The translations under genes and the position numbers were made by a program. A model generated the notes under the pieces. That model had not been told where the DNA came from, did not search any database, and saw only the letters and a list, made by a program, of their open reading frames with translations. Of a DNA stretch of 64,000 nucleotides, positions 9,009-17,576 are shown piece after piece. Location: the NCBI RefSeq assembly GCF_001954135.1, contig NZ_MBEQ01000009.1, positions 235,901 through 299,900 on the forward strand, in the 5' to 3' direction. This DNA comes from Mycobacterium sp. GA-1841 (GTDB taxonomy: Bacteria; Actinomycetota; Actinomycetes; Mycobacteriales; Mycobacteriaceae). The first letter of the stretch is position 1. Every line of letters begins with the position of its first letter.

Positions 9009-9941
9009 GTGGTCGGCATCCACGTACCCCAAGTGGCCGGCACGCTGCCGGATTACGCACAGCTCGTGCGTCGGCTGGAAGCCGCGGGCTATGACCGCAT
9101 CTGGGTCGGCGAAGTCAACGATGTCGATGCGGTGACCACTGCCACGCTGGCAGCTGCGGCGACCATGCATGCGAAACTCGGCGTCTTTGTCAACGTGTAC
9201 ACCCGCGCCCCTTCGGTATTGGCCATGACGGCAAATGCGCTGGCGCATCTGGCCCCGGGACGTGTGCAAATCGTGCTCGGCACCGGCTCTGCGCTGTTTG
9301 TCGAGGGCTGGAACGGCATTCCCTACGAGCGTCAGCACGCAAAGCTACGAGACACGTTGCAGTTCCTTCGCGCAGCCCTATCGGGACAACGCGTCGATCA
9401 TGCGTTTCCCACCATCGCCGGACACGGCTTCGCCCTGGCATCAGCACCGGCGGCAACTCCTTCATTGCTCGTGGCCGCCACGGGTCCGCGTGCACTCGAA
9501 CTGGCGGCCGGCCAGGCAGACGGAGTGGCATTGAACTGGATCACACCAGGCGATCTACAGCGTATTCATCCGCTGCCGGCCAATCCCGGGTCGGTGACGC
9601 TGGTCGTACCTATCTGCCCCACGCCTGATCGAGCGCAGATGGAGCGGACAATGCGCCCGGTGCTGGCCACTTACCTTGCTGTCCCCGGCTACGCACAGCA
9701 GCAACGCAGCCTCGGACGTGGCACGCAATTGGAACGCCTCTGGCAGGCCTCGGCTGATCGCGACGCTGCCGCCGCACGTGGCGCAATTCCCGATGAGATT
9801 CTCGATGAGTTCGTCGTCTGGGGTTCACCCACACACTGTCGGGATGTGCTCTCCGACATTGAAACCACCACAGGTGCATCAGTGGTAGCTATCGTATTTC
9901 CACCACCAGGCTCCACATTTGAAGACTGCGTGCTGACGTGA
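9009..9941 (+). CDS. LLM-class flavin (F420 or FMN)-dependent oxidoreductase
   Basis: A 310-residue member of the luciferase-like monooxygenase superfamily, GTG start one base after the preceding stop. Typical segments are YDRIWVGEVNDVDAVTTAT near residue 28, the strand MHAKLGVFVNVYTRAPSVLA, GRVQIVLGTGSALFVEGWNG, and PSLLVAATGPRALELAAGQADG near residue 155. The length and TGPRALELA pattern match mycobacterial F420-dependent members, but F420 versus FMN cannot be decided here. In catabolic clusters these enzymes reduce or mono-oxygenate pathway intermediates. It is the third gene of the unit starting at 7104. Confidence 0.78.
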   Translation: MVGIHVPQVAGTLPDYAQLVRRLEAAGYDRIWVGEVNDVDAVTTATLAAAATMHAKLGVFVNVYTRAPSVLAMTANALAHLAPGRVQIVLGTGSALFVEGWNGIPYERQHAKLRDTLQFLRAALSGQRVDHAFPTIAGHGFALASAPAATPSLLVAATGPRALELAAGQADGVALNWITPGDLQRIHPLPANPGSVTLVVPICPTPDRAQMERTMRPVLATYLAVPGYAQQQRSLGRGTQLERLWQASADRDAAAARGAIPDEILDEFVVWGSPTHCRDVLSDIETTTGASVVAIVFPPPGSTFEDCVLT

Positions 9942-9977
9942 ATGGCAACGTCCATACACCCTGCGCCAGCCGGATTT

Positions 9978-11021
9978 CTAGAGCGAGACCAGTCCGCGCG
10001 GCATCGGAAGTACGTCGGTGTAAGTGATGATTCCCGGTGGAGCAGCGACGACATCGGGGATCGCGTTCACCGCGGGCATCGCCGTGAGAATCATCGGCAG
10101 TTGCATGAAGTCGCTGAATGTCTTCGCTTTGAAGTCGGCCGGTGGCAACACATCTAGACGCATCTTGACGGTAGGGCGACCGTCTATCGTGATGGAATAT
10201 CCCTGATCGATCGGCCAGTCCGGCTCCAGCGTCTGCCCCTTACGCCACACCATCCGGATCTCGACGATGCTGCGTCCGGCGACTTTTCCGTGCCAGCTTG
10301 CGGCTATGCCGGCAACGCAGTCGGCCGGAATGCTCCACGATCCGAGGTCAACGTCGGCAGCGGTCCGGGCGTATTCGGCTTCACACACCACCTCGTCGAA
10401 CTGGACACCCAAGGCGTCGCCGAGTAAGTGCACGGCATCGACGAACACTGCGGTCGCTTTGGCGGTCATTGCCGGCAGTTCGGGGTCATCGATCGGTCGG
10501 GCGAAGCCGACCGGCAATTCCGTTGCCGGTGAGTCATAACCGCTGATGTCGGCTGACTCGACGACGGTCACCTTGTCGATGCGATCGCAGCCGCTGGCGG
10601 CGATGATGGCACCGAGCTGGGCGAAACCGGGATTGATACCAGAGCCGAAGATGGAGGAATTGCCTCGCTCACAAGCATCAATCACGCGCAGGCGATCCTG
10701 GCCCAGCGAGTGACCCGTGATGAATGCGGCGGTGGTGACGACATTTGCCCCCGACTCGAGGATTTGCACCAACTCCGAGACGTTCAGCCACATGGGGTTG
10801 TACACCATGCAATCTGGCTTCAACGCAAGCAGAGCTTCCACATCGTCGGTTGCCGGCACGCCGATTGCACCGATGCCGGCCAGTTCTCCGGCATCGCGGC
10901 CCACCTTGTCGGCAGTGTAGGCAAAGCAGCCAATCAGTTCGAGGTCCGGATGAGCCACGATGGCCGCCAGTGATTGCCGACCCACGTTTCCCGTTGTCCA
11001 TTGGATGACCCGCAGGGACAT
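9978..11021 (-). CDS. NAD(P)-binding DapB/2,4-diaminopentanoate-dehydrogenase-like protein
   Basis: A 347-residue protein from ATG 11021 (MSLRVIQWTTGNVGRQSLAA), which has GAGGAG 7 bases upstream; an in-frame codon further up lacks this. The N-terminal GNVG glycine motif forms a Rossmann fold as in dihydrodipicolinate reductase. ESGANVVTTAAFITGHSLGQ and GSGINPGFAQLGAII are conserved in the paralogues, and the C-terminal domain resembles that of 2,4-diaminopentanoate dehydrogenases. It is one of four paralogues within 11.5 kb (5835, 9978, 12439, 16246). The likely role is NAD(P)H-dependent oxidation or reduction of an amine, imine or carbonyl intermediate; the substrate is unknown. It diverges from the acyl-CoA dehydrogenase gene. 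Confidence 0.75.
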   Translation of the reverse strand: MSLRVIQWTTGNVGRQSLAAIVAHPDLELIGCFAYTADKVGRDAGELAGIGAIGVPATDDVEALLALKPDCMVYNPMWLNVSELVQILESGANVVTTAAFITGHSLGQDRLRVIDACERGNSSIFGSGINPGFAQLGAIIAASGCDRIDKVTVVESADISGYDSPATELPVGFARPIDDPELPAMTAKATAVFVDAVHLLGDALGVQFDEVVCEAEYARTAADVDLGSWSIPADCVAGIAASWHGKVAGRSIVEIRMVWRKGQTLEPDWPIDQGYSITIDGRPTVKMRLDVLPPADFKAKTFSDFMQLPMILTAMPAVNAIPDVVAAPPGIITYTDVLPMPRGLVSL

Positions 11022-11089
11022 GTCATTACTCCTCGCCGTCGATGCAAAGCGCACCTTGCAACCGCCCTGCGATGAGATACTCTCATACA

Positions 11090-11108
11090 TACCGTAATAT
11101 CAACAGTA
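11090..11108. promoter_or_regulatory. 19-bp operator-like dyad, island regulon site 2
   Basis: Left half TACCGTAA, right half CAGTA at the fixed 6-base spacing. It lies between the divergent starts at 11021 and 11223 and so can serve both genes. Confidence 0.6.
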
Positions 11109-11222
11109 TGTCCGGCGAGAACGTCGGCCGACCGTGCGGACGGTCCCGGGTGCAGCGGCTGGGGTCGGCTATACCCAACTTCGGCACTTGACCCGTTCAG
11201 CGTTCAGAGAAAGGTTGTGAGC

Positions 11223-12413
11223 GTGGACTTCGCTCCGGTGCAACTGAATCCGCAGGACCGAGAATTCCTCCGTGAGGTCCGAACCTTTCTACGTGAGCAC
11301 GTCACCGAAGACGTCCATGAGCGCGAACGGGAAACCGGTGACAGCTTCGATGAAGACGTCCACCTGGCGCTCGGGGCGGCAGGCTATCTCAGGCGTGAAC
11401 TGGCGACCGAGGACGACGGCGGATTCAGTCGCGTGCAGGCCCGTCTTTGGCAGCTGGAGAAGCGTCGCGCACACATCCCATGGGTCACCTGGGGAACAAC
11501 CGCATTGGTTTCCCACTCGGTGTTGCAGTTCGGCTCGGTCGCGCTTCAGCACGAAGTCATGCCCGGCGTCTACTCCGGACACACGCGGATGTGTCTCGGC
11601 TACACCGAACCCGAGGGCGGGTCCGATGTGGCAACCTGCAAAACGCGTGCCGTTCGCGATGGCGACACATGGATCATCAACGGATCCAAGATGTTCACTA
11701 CCGGTGCCCACCACTGCCAATATTGCTTCCTGCTGACGAATACCGATCCGAGCGCAGCCAAGCACAAAAGTCTCACCATGTTTCTCGTGCCGCTGGACGC
11801 ACCGGGCGTCGAGATTCAAGGAATCCGCACGGTGGACGGCGACCGCACCAACATTGTGTACTACAGCGACGTACGGGTTTCAGACCGATACCGGATCGGT
11901 GAGGTGAACGACGGCTGGACTGTTCTGCGGGGTCCATTAGATGTTGAGCACGGTGCCGTCGACGCCGAAGTTGATGGGCTCCAGGATGTCTCGATTCTCG
12001 ATCACCAGGCCGGATATCTGGCGCTGGCGCTCGACCGCGCCGCCGCGGCGGTTGGCCGGGCCGATGCGTCGGGCCGGCGCGCGATCGACGATTCGTCGGT
12101 GGGATATCGACTTGGCCGAGCCGTTGCCCGGATGGAGGCGGGACTGAGCACCCCGAACATCTTCGGGCGAGTTGCACAGGCACAGATGATGAGAGACCTC
12201 GCACCGGAATTGATGGACATCATCGGGGCCTCTGCAGCGCTCAGTCATGGCGCGGCCGGCAGTGTCGACGGCGGTCAGAACGAGTACGTCTATCGCTTCG
12301 CGCCACTGGCCGGGATTTACGGCGGGACCCTGGAAGTGTTCCGCAACATGATCGCGCAGTACGCCCTCGGGCTCGGCAAGCCGAACTACTCGGTCCCCGC
12401 CACCACGCGGTAG
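11223..12413 (+). CDS. Acyl-CoA dehydrogenase
   Basis: A ~396-residue acyl-CoA dehydrogenase. The flavin/substrate segment CLGYTEPEGGSDVATCKTRA near residue 128 and INGSKMFTTGAHHCQYCFLL near 153 are the family signatures. The C-terminal helical domain ends with GGTLEVFRNMIAQYALGL, the usual FAD-contacting end. Two GTG codons compete: 11217 has AAGG only 2 bases away, whereas 11223 has it at 8 bases, so 11223 is preferred. The reaction is FAD-dependent alpha,beta-dehydrogenation of an acyl-CoA thioester. Being alone on its strand among paralogous dehydrogenases and sharing their operator motif, it is likely part of the same degradation pathway. Confidence 0.88.
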   Translation: MDFAPVQLNPQDREFLREVRTFLREHVTEDVHERERETGDSFDEDVHLALGAAGYLRRELATEDDGGFSRVQARLWQLEKRRAHIPWVTWGTTALVSHSVLQFGSVALQHEVMPGVYSGHTRMCLGYTEPEGGSDVATCKTRAVRDGDTWIINGSKMFTTGAHHCQYCFLLTNTDPSAAKHKSLTMFLVPLDAPGVEIQGIRTVDGDRTNIVYYSDVRVSDRYRIGEVNDGWTVLRGPLDVEHGAVDAEVDGLQDVSILDHQAGYLALALDRAAAAVGRADASGRRAIDDSSVGYRLGRAVARMEAGLSTPNIFGRVAQAQMMRDLAPELMDIIGASAALSHGAAGSVDGGQNEYVYRFAPLAGIYGGTLEVFRNMIAQYALGLGKPNYSVPATTR

Positions 12414-12438
12414 CCCGCCGTTGTTATTCCGTTCCGGG

Positions 12439-13512
12439 TCACTGGCGGAACCCAACGCCGCTGGTGACCAGTCCTAGCTGAACCGGACTGACGAAACCTG
12501 TTGCCGCCCTGCATAATGCGGGGACGGCGTTGAGGACCTGCATAGCCGTTGCGATGTTCCCGGCATGCACATGCTCGGCAATGGTGGCCGAGCGGGTGAA
12601 GCTGGCCAGCGACAGAAAGTGCGTTCGCATCGACGGCTCACCCTCGATCGTCAACGTCCAACCATGTTCAGGAGCCGGCCAGTGCGCTGGATACTCTCCG
12701 CCGACGGTCCACAACGTCTCGATCTCGACGCGCACCACCCCGTCGCGCCGGCCGCTCCAGCTCCAGCGCTGGCCCGCTGTGGTGCCCGCCGCCAACACCC
12801 GGTCGAAGACCTGGTGGTCGGCTTTGGCGGGAACCGCCTCAACACTGGCCACCACTTCGTCGATGCCGGCGTTGAGCGCGTCGGCGAGTTGCCAAACCTG
12901 TTCAGTAAACATGGAATTCATCGCACTCAGGAAGCCGCCATCGTCGACCGAGATGCGCTCCAGCGGTTCACCGAATGCCATGTTGCCAAACGAGATGTCG
13001 GTGCTCTCGTAGAGAGTCATATCGGCGCGTTCCTGCAGTGTGATCTTGTCGATCACGCGACTCATTCCCGACAGGGCCAGCGGCAGTGCACTGGAAAGGT
13101 TTCCAGGGTTGATGCCGCTGGCATGCAGGCTGGTACCACCGGCCGTACAGGCCGCGGTCAATCGGGAATGGTCCGCCGGCGGAAGTGCCGGCGGATAGAA
13201 CAGAAAAACGGTGGTGGCCACGTTCTTGCCGCTGGCGAGTAACCGGCATACCTCGTCGATGTCGCCGATGCGTGGGGTGTAGATCACGCAGTCGGCATGC
13301 AGTTCGATCAACCGTTCGGTGTCGGTGGTGGCGACCACCCCGATCGGATCTCGTCCGACCAATTCGCCGACGTCAACCCCGTCCTTCTCGCTGGAATAGA
13401 CCTTTGCGCCGACAAGTTCGAGGTCCGAGCGGTAGTCCAGAATGGTGCTCACCATCTCGGCACCGATTACGCCGATGCCCCACACGATCACTCGATACGC
13501 GTCACTGTTCAT
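12439..13512 (-). CDS. NAD(P)-binding DapB/2,4-diaminopentanoate-dehydrogenase-like protein
   Basis: 357 residues, ATG 13512. The N-terminal YRVIVWGIGVIGAEM is the GxGxxG-type Rossmann loop, LLASGKNVATTVFLFYPP and HASGINPGNLSSALPLAL are the family landmarks, and HGWTLTIEGEPSMRTHF belongs to the C-terminal domain. It is convergent with the acyl-CoA dehydrogenase gene (25-bp gap). Its promoter region holds a dyad at 13562-13580. It is the paralogue most diverged at the glycine loop (GIGVIG where the others read TGNVG or TGSVG). Substrate unknown; an NAD(P)-dependent redox step is inferred from the fold. Confidence 0.75.
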   Translation of the reverse strand: MNSDAYRVIVWGIGVIGAEMVSTILDYRSDLELVGAKVYSSEKDGVDVGELVGRDPIGVVATTDTERLIELHADCVIYTPRIGDIDEVCRLLASGKNVATTVFLFYPPALPPADHSRLTAACTAGGTSLHASGINPGNLSSALPLALSGMSRVIDKITLQERADMTLYESTDISFGNMAFGEPLERISVDDGGFLSAMNSMFTEQVWQLADALNAGIDEVVASVEAVPAKADHQVFDRVLAAGTTAGQRWSWSGRRDGVVRVEIETLWTVGGEYPAHWPAPEHGWTLTIEGEPSMRTHFLSLASFTRSATIAEHVHAGNIATAMQVLNAVPALCRAATGFVSPVQLGLVTSGVGFRQ

Positions 13513-13561
13513 GCTGCGTGAATCACCCTCTCGTCACATACCAAGCTGCTACCGACGTGCC

Positions 13562-13580
13562 AACTGTAATAGCATCAGTA
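13562..13580. promoter_or_regulatory. 19-bp operator-like dyad, island regulon site 3 (weak)
   Basis: Left half AACTGTAA (first base deviates), right half CAGTA, correct spacing. It lies 50 bp upstream of the minus-strand gene starting at 13512. Confidence 0.45.
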
Positions 13581-13864
13581 GCAATCTGCGGCGAGTTCTT
13601 CGAACGACCCCCTTTCTGGCCGGAGGGCGGTAGGGATGGGTGAGGAGCGGACTCTCGACCGAAGGGGGGATCCGTTCTTGCCCTGGTGACGGCGGTGGGA
13701 AGGGCCGCGGGCGGCACCTGGGCCCACTTTCATCGAAACCAGCCGGGCGTTCGGTACGCCCCCGCCGGGGCTCTGGGCTGTGGTGGCTGCGCATCACTGT
13801 GGAGCGCCTGTGCCCGGCCAAGTAGGGCAAGGTCGCGCCGCTGAAGGTGGAGGGCGGAGATCAT
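13581..13864. other. Intergenic stretch without a recognisable gene
   Basis: Between the dyads at 13562 and 13865. Short open frames exist on both strands, but none has a ribosome-binding site or recognisable protein motif. A loose inverted repeat of C-rich and G-rich tracts (around 13600-13615 and 13660-13675) may be a decayed mobile-element end, but nothing supports that further. Confidence 0.3.
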
Positions 13865-13893
13865 TACAATACTGTAAGGCTTACAGTATTGTA
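13865..13893. promoter_or_regulatory. Perfect 14-bp-arm palindrome, island regulon site 4 (strongest)
   Basis: Two 14-bp arms match exactly around a single central G at 13879. The inner 19 bp (13870-13888) is TACTGTAAG-G-CTTACAGTA, the best copy of the island consensus. It lies ~90 bp upstream of the P450 gene at 13982. Its size and symmetry are typical of a TetR-family operator. Confidence 0.75.
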
Positions 13894-13981
13894 TGTTGGA
13901 TCGATTGTCCGAGTGGTCGGCGAGTCGATCGCACATCGAAGGCCACCATGAAAACCGTGAGAACGCCCCAGGGAAGGCGCA

Positions 13982-15187
13982 ATGACGACAGCCACTTTAG
14001 AGTTCGATCCCTTTGCCGAGAACTTTTTCACGGATCCCCACGACACTTACCGGCGGATGCGCGCCGAGGCGCCCGTGTATTACAGCGAGCGATACGACTT
14101 CTATGCCTTGACCAGGCATGAGGACGTTGCTGCCGCGTTCAAGGACTTCGACACGTATTCGTCCGCCTACGGGGTCGACCTCGCCCAGGTTCGGACGGGA
14201 GTGGTAGCCGAACATGGCGGCATCATCGCAATGGACCCGCCGGCGCACCGCCGAATGCGCAGCCTGCTGAACAAGGTCTTCACCCCGCGGGCCATCCAAG
14301 CGCAACGGTCACTGGTAGCCAATTTGATCGAAAGACACCTCAGCGCTGTAGATCCCGACGGCTTCGACTTCGTCCAGGATTTCTCGGCGCGCTTCCCGGT
14401 AGAGGTCGTCGCGACCATGCAAGGCGTTCCTGAAGACGACCACCAACAGGTTCGGCTGTGGATCGACGAGCTTCTTCACCGCGAGGACGGCGCTGTCGAC
14501 ATGACCGAGGCCGGGGTCAAGGCCGGTGTTGACATGGCGATCTACTACTACCGGTTAACCAAGCAACGGCGCAAAGCACTCGGCGACGACCTGCTGAGCA
14601 AGCTGATTCTTTCCGAGATCGAGGGTGACGACGGTCAGATGCGCCCACTCACCAACCTCGAGATAACGGAATTCGCATTTCTGCTCGGCGGCGCCGGTGC
14701 CGAAACGGTGGCGAAGCTGCTCGGCAACGCCGTAGTGGTCTTCGCCCGCAACCCTGATCAGTGGCAGAAGCTGCTCGACGACCGGAGCAAGGTTCCGCAA
14801 GCAGTAGAAGAGCTGCTCCGCTACGAAGCACCCGCCCAATACAACGTCCGCCGTTCTCTGCGCGAAGTAACCTTGCACGGGGTGACGATTCCTGCTGGAA
14901 AGCCCGTCTTCCTGGTGGGAGGGTCGGCCAACAGGGACCCAGAGGCGTGGACCGATCCGGACAGATTCGACATCGATCGCGATCGGACCGAAGCGCAGAA
15001 CCTGGGTTTGGGATATGGCATCCACAGTTGCCTCGGCGCGGCGCTCGCACGGATGGAGAGCGTCATCGCCTTGGAGAAGCTGCTCGACTTCATGCCGCGG
15101 TACGAGGTTGACTGGAGTCACTGCAAGCGGGTCAACATGCAGAACGTCGCCGGTTGGAGCAATGTGCCGGTTCGCGTGATCCGTTGA
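13982..15187 (+). CDS. Cytochrome P450
   Basis: A 401-residue soluble bacterial P450. The oxygen-activating I-helix is LLGGAGAETVAKLLGN, the ExxR motif is in EELLRYEAPAQYNVRRS, and the haem ligand is Cys350 in GLGYGIHSCLGAAL, where Tyr replaces the usual Phe of F-G-x-G-x-H. The N-terminus PFAENFFTDPHDTYRRMRAE is usual for actinobacterial substrate hydroxylases. ATG 13982 has GGGAAGG just upstream. No ferredoxin gene is adjacent; an SDR follows after 86 bp and is probably co-transcribed, suggesting hydroxylation followed by alcohol oxidation. The CYP subfamily was not assigned. Confidence 0.9.
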   Translation: MTTATLEFDPFAENFFTDPHDTYRRMRAEAPVYYSERYDFYALTRHEDVAAAFKDFDTYSSAYGVDLAQVRTGVVAEHGGIIAMDPPAHRRMRSLLNKVFTPRAIQAQRSLVANLIERHLSAVDPDGFDFVQDFSARFPVEVVATMQGVPEDDHQQVRLWIDELLHREDGAVDMTEAGVKAGVDMAIYYYRLTKQRRKALGDDLLSKLILSEIEGDDGQMRPLTNLEITEFAFLLGGAGAETVAKLLGNAVVVFARNPDQWQKLLDDRSKVPQAVEELLRYEAPAQYNVRRSLREVTLHGVTIPAGKPVFLVGGSANRDPEAWTDPDRFDIDRDRTEAQNLGLGYGIHSCLGAALARMESVIALEKLLDFMPRYEVDWSHCKRVNMQNVAGWSNVPVRVIR

Positions 15188-15273
15188 GTGACTCCGAAGC
15201 GACAGGCAATCGCAACCGGTAACTCGGCCAGGGGAGACAAAAGCCGACCGGCCGTTGGGACTGAAGGGACACA

Positions 15274-16071
15274 ATGGATTTAGGCCTCAAGGACGCAAAG
15301 GCCGTGGTAGTTGGTGGCAGCGCAGGAATGGGCTTGGCTGCCGCGCGTTGCCTGGCAGAGGACGGCGCCCGGGTTGCGATCATTGGTCGAAGAAAAGACC
15401 TCCTCGACGACGCTGTCGCCGAACTCGAGCAGTGCGGTAGCCCTGAGGCCATCGCGTTGGTGACCGACGTACAGGACGTCGATCAGGTCCGCATCGCCTT
15501 TGACGAAGTGGCTCAACGGTGGAGGGGAGAACTGAATATCCTCGTGAACGCCGTGGGCTCCTATGTGATCGGGACTTTCGAAGATCTCACGGATAAGGAG
15601 TGGGAGCAATCGATCAACCAAGGAGCGATGGGCATGGTGCACTGCGTGCGCTCAGCACTTCCGCTACTGCGACAAGCGGAATGGGCACGCATCGTCAACT
15701 TCTCGGCGCATTCCACCCAACGACAAAGCACGATTCTGCCGGCATACACGGCTGCAAAAGCGATGGTGAACAGCATCTCAAAGAATCTGTCCCTTTCGCT
15801 CGCCAAAGACGAAATCCTGGTCAATGTGGTATCGCCGGGCAGCTTCGCCTCCGAGGGGCTACTCAACTGGGCTGACTCTGTCGGAGTCGACGGCAAGGAT
15901 CCGTATGCGCTCATGGCAGCGATTGATGAGCACTTCGGGCACCCCGCCCACTTGCCACGTGCCGGTGATCCGGACGAAATCGGGCCGGTGGTGGCATTTC
16001 TCGCCTCCCGTCGCAACTCCTACATGACCGGCGCCAACGTGAACGTCGACGGTGGCAGCGACTTCACCTGA
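15274..16071 (+). CDS. Short-chain dehydrogenase/reductase (SDR)
   Basis: A 265-residue classical SDR. The cofactor loop is VVVGGSAGMGLAAA, the NAG-equivalent is NAVGSYV, and the catalytic Ser and Tyr-x3-Lys lie in NFSAHSTQ and AYTAAKAMV. The end is MTGANVNVDGGSDFT. IGRRKDLLDDA after the second strand (basic residues) is compatible with NADP(H). It lies 86 bp after the P450 gene on the same strand with no operator between, so it is probably the second gene of that unit and may oxidise the P450 product. Confidence 0.85.
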   Translation: MDLGLKDAKAVVVGGSAGMGLAAARCLAEDGARVAIIGRRKDLLDDAVAELEQCGSPEAIALVTDVQDVDQVRIAFDEVAQRWRGELNILVNAVGSYVIGTFEDLTDKEWEQSINQGAMGMVHCVRSALPLLRQAEWARIVNFSAHSTQRQSTILPAYTAAKAMVNSISKNLSLSLAKDEILVNVVSPGSFASEGLLNWADSVGVDGKDPYALMAAIDEHFGHPAHLPRAGDPDEIGPVVAFLASRRNSYMTGANVNVDGGSDFT

Positions 16072-16188
16072 TGGTATGTAGCAGCTAAAGCCGGCCGACC
16101 AGAGCTACGCCTGATCGGCAGCCGCTGCGTCAGCACCAGAGCCGATAACGCCGCAACGAATTTTTGTCCCAATCTCGCCCGAGCGAGT

Positions 16189-16207
16189 TACTGTAAGCGC
16201 TACGGTA
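16189..16207. promoter_or_regulatory. 19-bp operator-like dyad, island regulon site 5
   Basis: TACTGTAA on the left and CGGTA on the right at the fixed spacing. It ends 39 bp before the GTG start at 16246, so it would overlap the promoter. Confidence 0.6.
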
Positions 16208-16245
16208 TGGACATACATTCGCGTTTCGGAATTCGGAGACACATC

Positions 16246-17328
16246 GTGCGCAGAGTCGTTCAATTTTCCACCGGCAATGTTGGTCGCCATGCCCTTCGGG
16301 CGATCGTCGGCCGCCCCGACTTCGAACTGGTCGGCGTACATGCGGCCAGCCCATCGAAAATCGGGCGTGATGCGGCCGAACTCTGTGGCTGGAACAAGCC
16401 AACGGGGGTGCTCGCAACCGATGACATAGACGCCCTGATCGGTCTCGAGCCGGACTGTGTCGTTTACACCGCTCTGGCCGAGACGCGGCCGATGGAGACA
16501 ATCGAGCAACTCGCCAAGATTCTCGCCGCCGGAATAAACGTAGTGGGAACATCATTCGTGTGGATGGCCGCGCCGCGCTACGCCGACGACTGGGTGCGTA
16601 AACCGTTGGAACAGGCTTGTGCGGCAGGCGGGTCGTCGCTCTACGTCAACGGAATCGATCCCGGTTACTCCGGTGACACCCTGGTGCACACCGCCCTAAG
16701 TCTGACAACACGTGTCAGCGCGATCACCGTGCAGGAGATTTTTGACTACGGAAACTACGACGACGCCGAGTACACGGGCGCCTCAATGGGTTTCGGAATA
16801 GCCGAGGACGAGCCGTTGCCGCCCTTGTTCCTCCCTGGGGTTGTGGAGTCCATGTGGGGAGGGCCGGTTCGAAGCCTGGCCGACGGGCTGGGCATTCAGC
16901 TTGACGAGGTCCGTCAGCGCACCGAGAGATGGTTCACTCCCGAACCTATCGAATGCACGATGATGACGGTCAAACCCGGTGAGATGGCGGCCGTGAGGTT
17001 CGCGGCAGAAGGCATGCTCGATGGCAAACCGGTAATCACCCTTGAGCACGTCAACCGGCTTACCCCAGCCGCCGCTCCAGACTGGGACTATCCACCAGAC
17101 GGTCACATCGGGGTCCACCGCGTTGTCGTGGACGGTGACCCCCGCGTGGAAATCAACACTCACGTCTCCCATCCGGCGCTCGATCCGACTGACGCGGGAT
17201 GCATTTCCACGGCGGCCCGGGTGGTGAATGCCATTGACTGGGTGTGCAACGCCCCCGCGGGTGTACTTGCGGTCGAAGACATCCCTCAAGCCGCGGTGTT
17301 CAAAGGCCTCATATGGGAAGAGGGCTGA
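16246..17328 (+). CDS. NAD(P)-binding DapB/2,4-diaminopentanoate-dehydrogenase-like protein
   Basis: 360 residues from GTG 16246 (VRRVVQFSTGNVGRHALRAI), chosen over the ATG at 16207 because GGAG lies 7 bases before it and because 16207 falls inside the operator-like dyad. Glycine loop STGNVG; conserved ILAAGINVVGTSFVW and VNGIDPGYSGDTLVHTAL; C-terminal GDPRVEINTHVSHPA. It is the only one of the four paralogues on the plus strand. An NAD(P)-dependent redox role is inferred from the fold; the substrate is unknown. Confidence 0.75.
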   Translation: MRRVVQFSTGNVGRHALRAIVGRPDFELVGVHAASPSKIGRDAAELCGWNKPTGVLATDDIDALIGLEPDCVVYTALAETRPMETIEQLAKILAAGINVVGTSFVWMAAPRYADDWVRKPLEQACAAGGSSLYVNGIDPGYSGDTLVHTALSLTTRVSAITVQEIFDYGNYDDAEYTGASMGFGIAEDEPLPPLFLPGVVESMWGGPVRSLADGLGIQLDEVRQRTERWFTPEPIECTMMTVKPGEMAAVRFAAEGMLDGKPVITLEHVNRLTPAAAPDWDYPPDGHIGVHRVVVDGDPRVEINTHVSHPALDPTDAGCISTAARVVNAIDWVCNAPAGVLAVEDIPQAAVFKGLIWEEG

Positions 17329-17529
17329 GCTCGTATCGTTCGACGAGCCAGCTGAGATTGACGTCCCCCGACCGTTCCGGTTGAGGCGAGGGGTCCGGAC
17401 GTGGCTGAGGTTCGCAGGGATTCATCACGGCACCGTGCCCTAGTCAATGGTGTTGCCGTACAAGGATGATGTCTGCCGCTGTCCCAGTTTTTCTTCTTGA
17501 ATTTGACGCGGCGCCAATACCGTTGGACA

Positions 17530-17548
17530 TACAGTACGAAAAACAGTA
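17530..17548. promoter_or_regulatory. 19-bp operator-like dyad, island regulon site 6
   Basis: TACAGTAC on the left (two deviations) and ACAGTA on the right with the fixed spacing. It ends 28 bp before the SDR start at 17577. Confidence 0.45.
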
Positions 17549-17576
17549 AATGCCACAAAATTGGGAGGACAGACGA

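Noticed and set aside
13640..13825. Short ORFs in the 13.58-13.86 kb gap
   Set aside because: No ribosome-binding site, no family similarity, compositionally like shadows.
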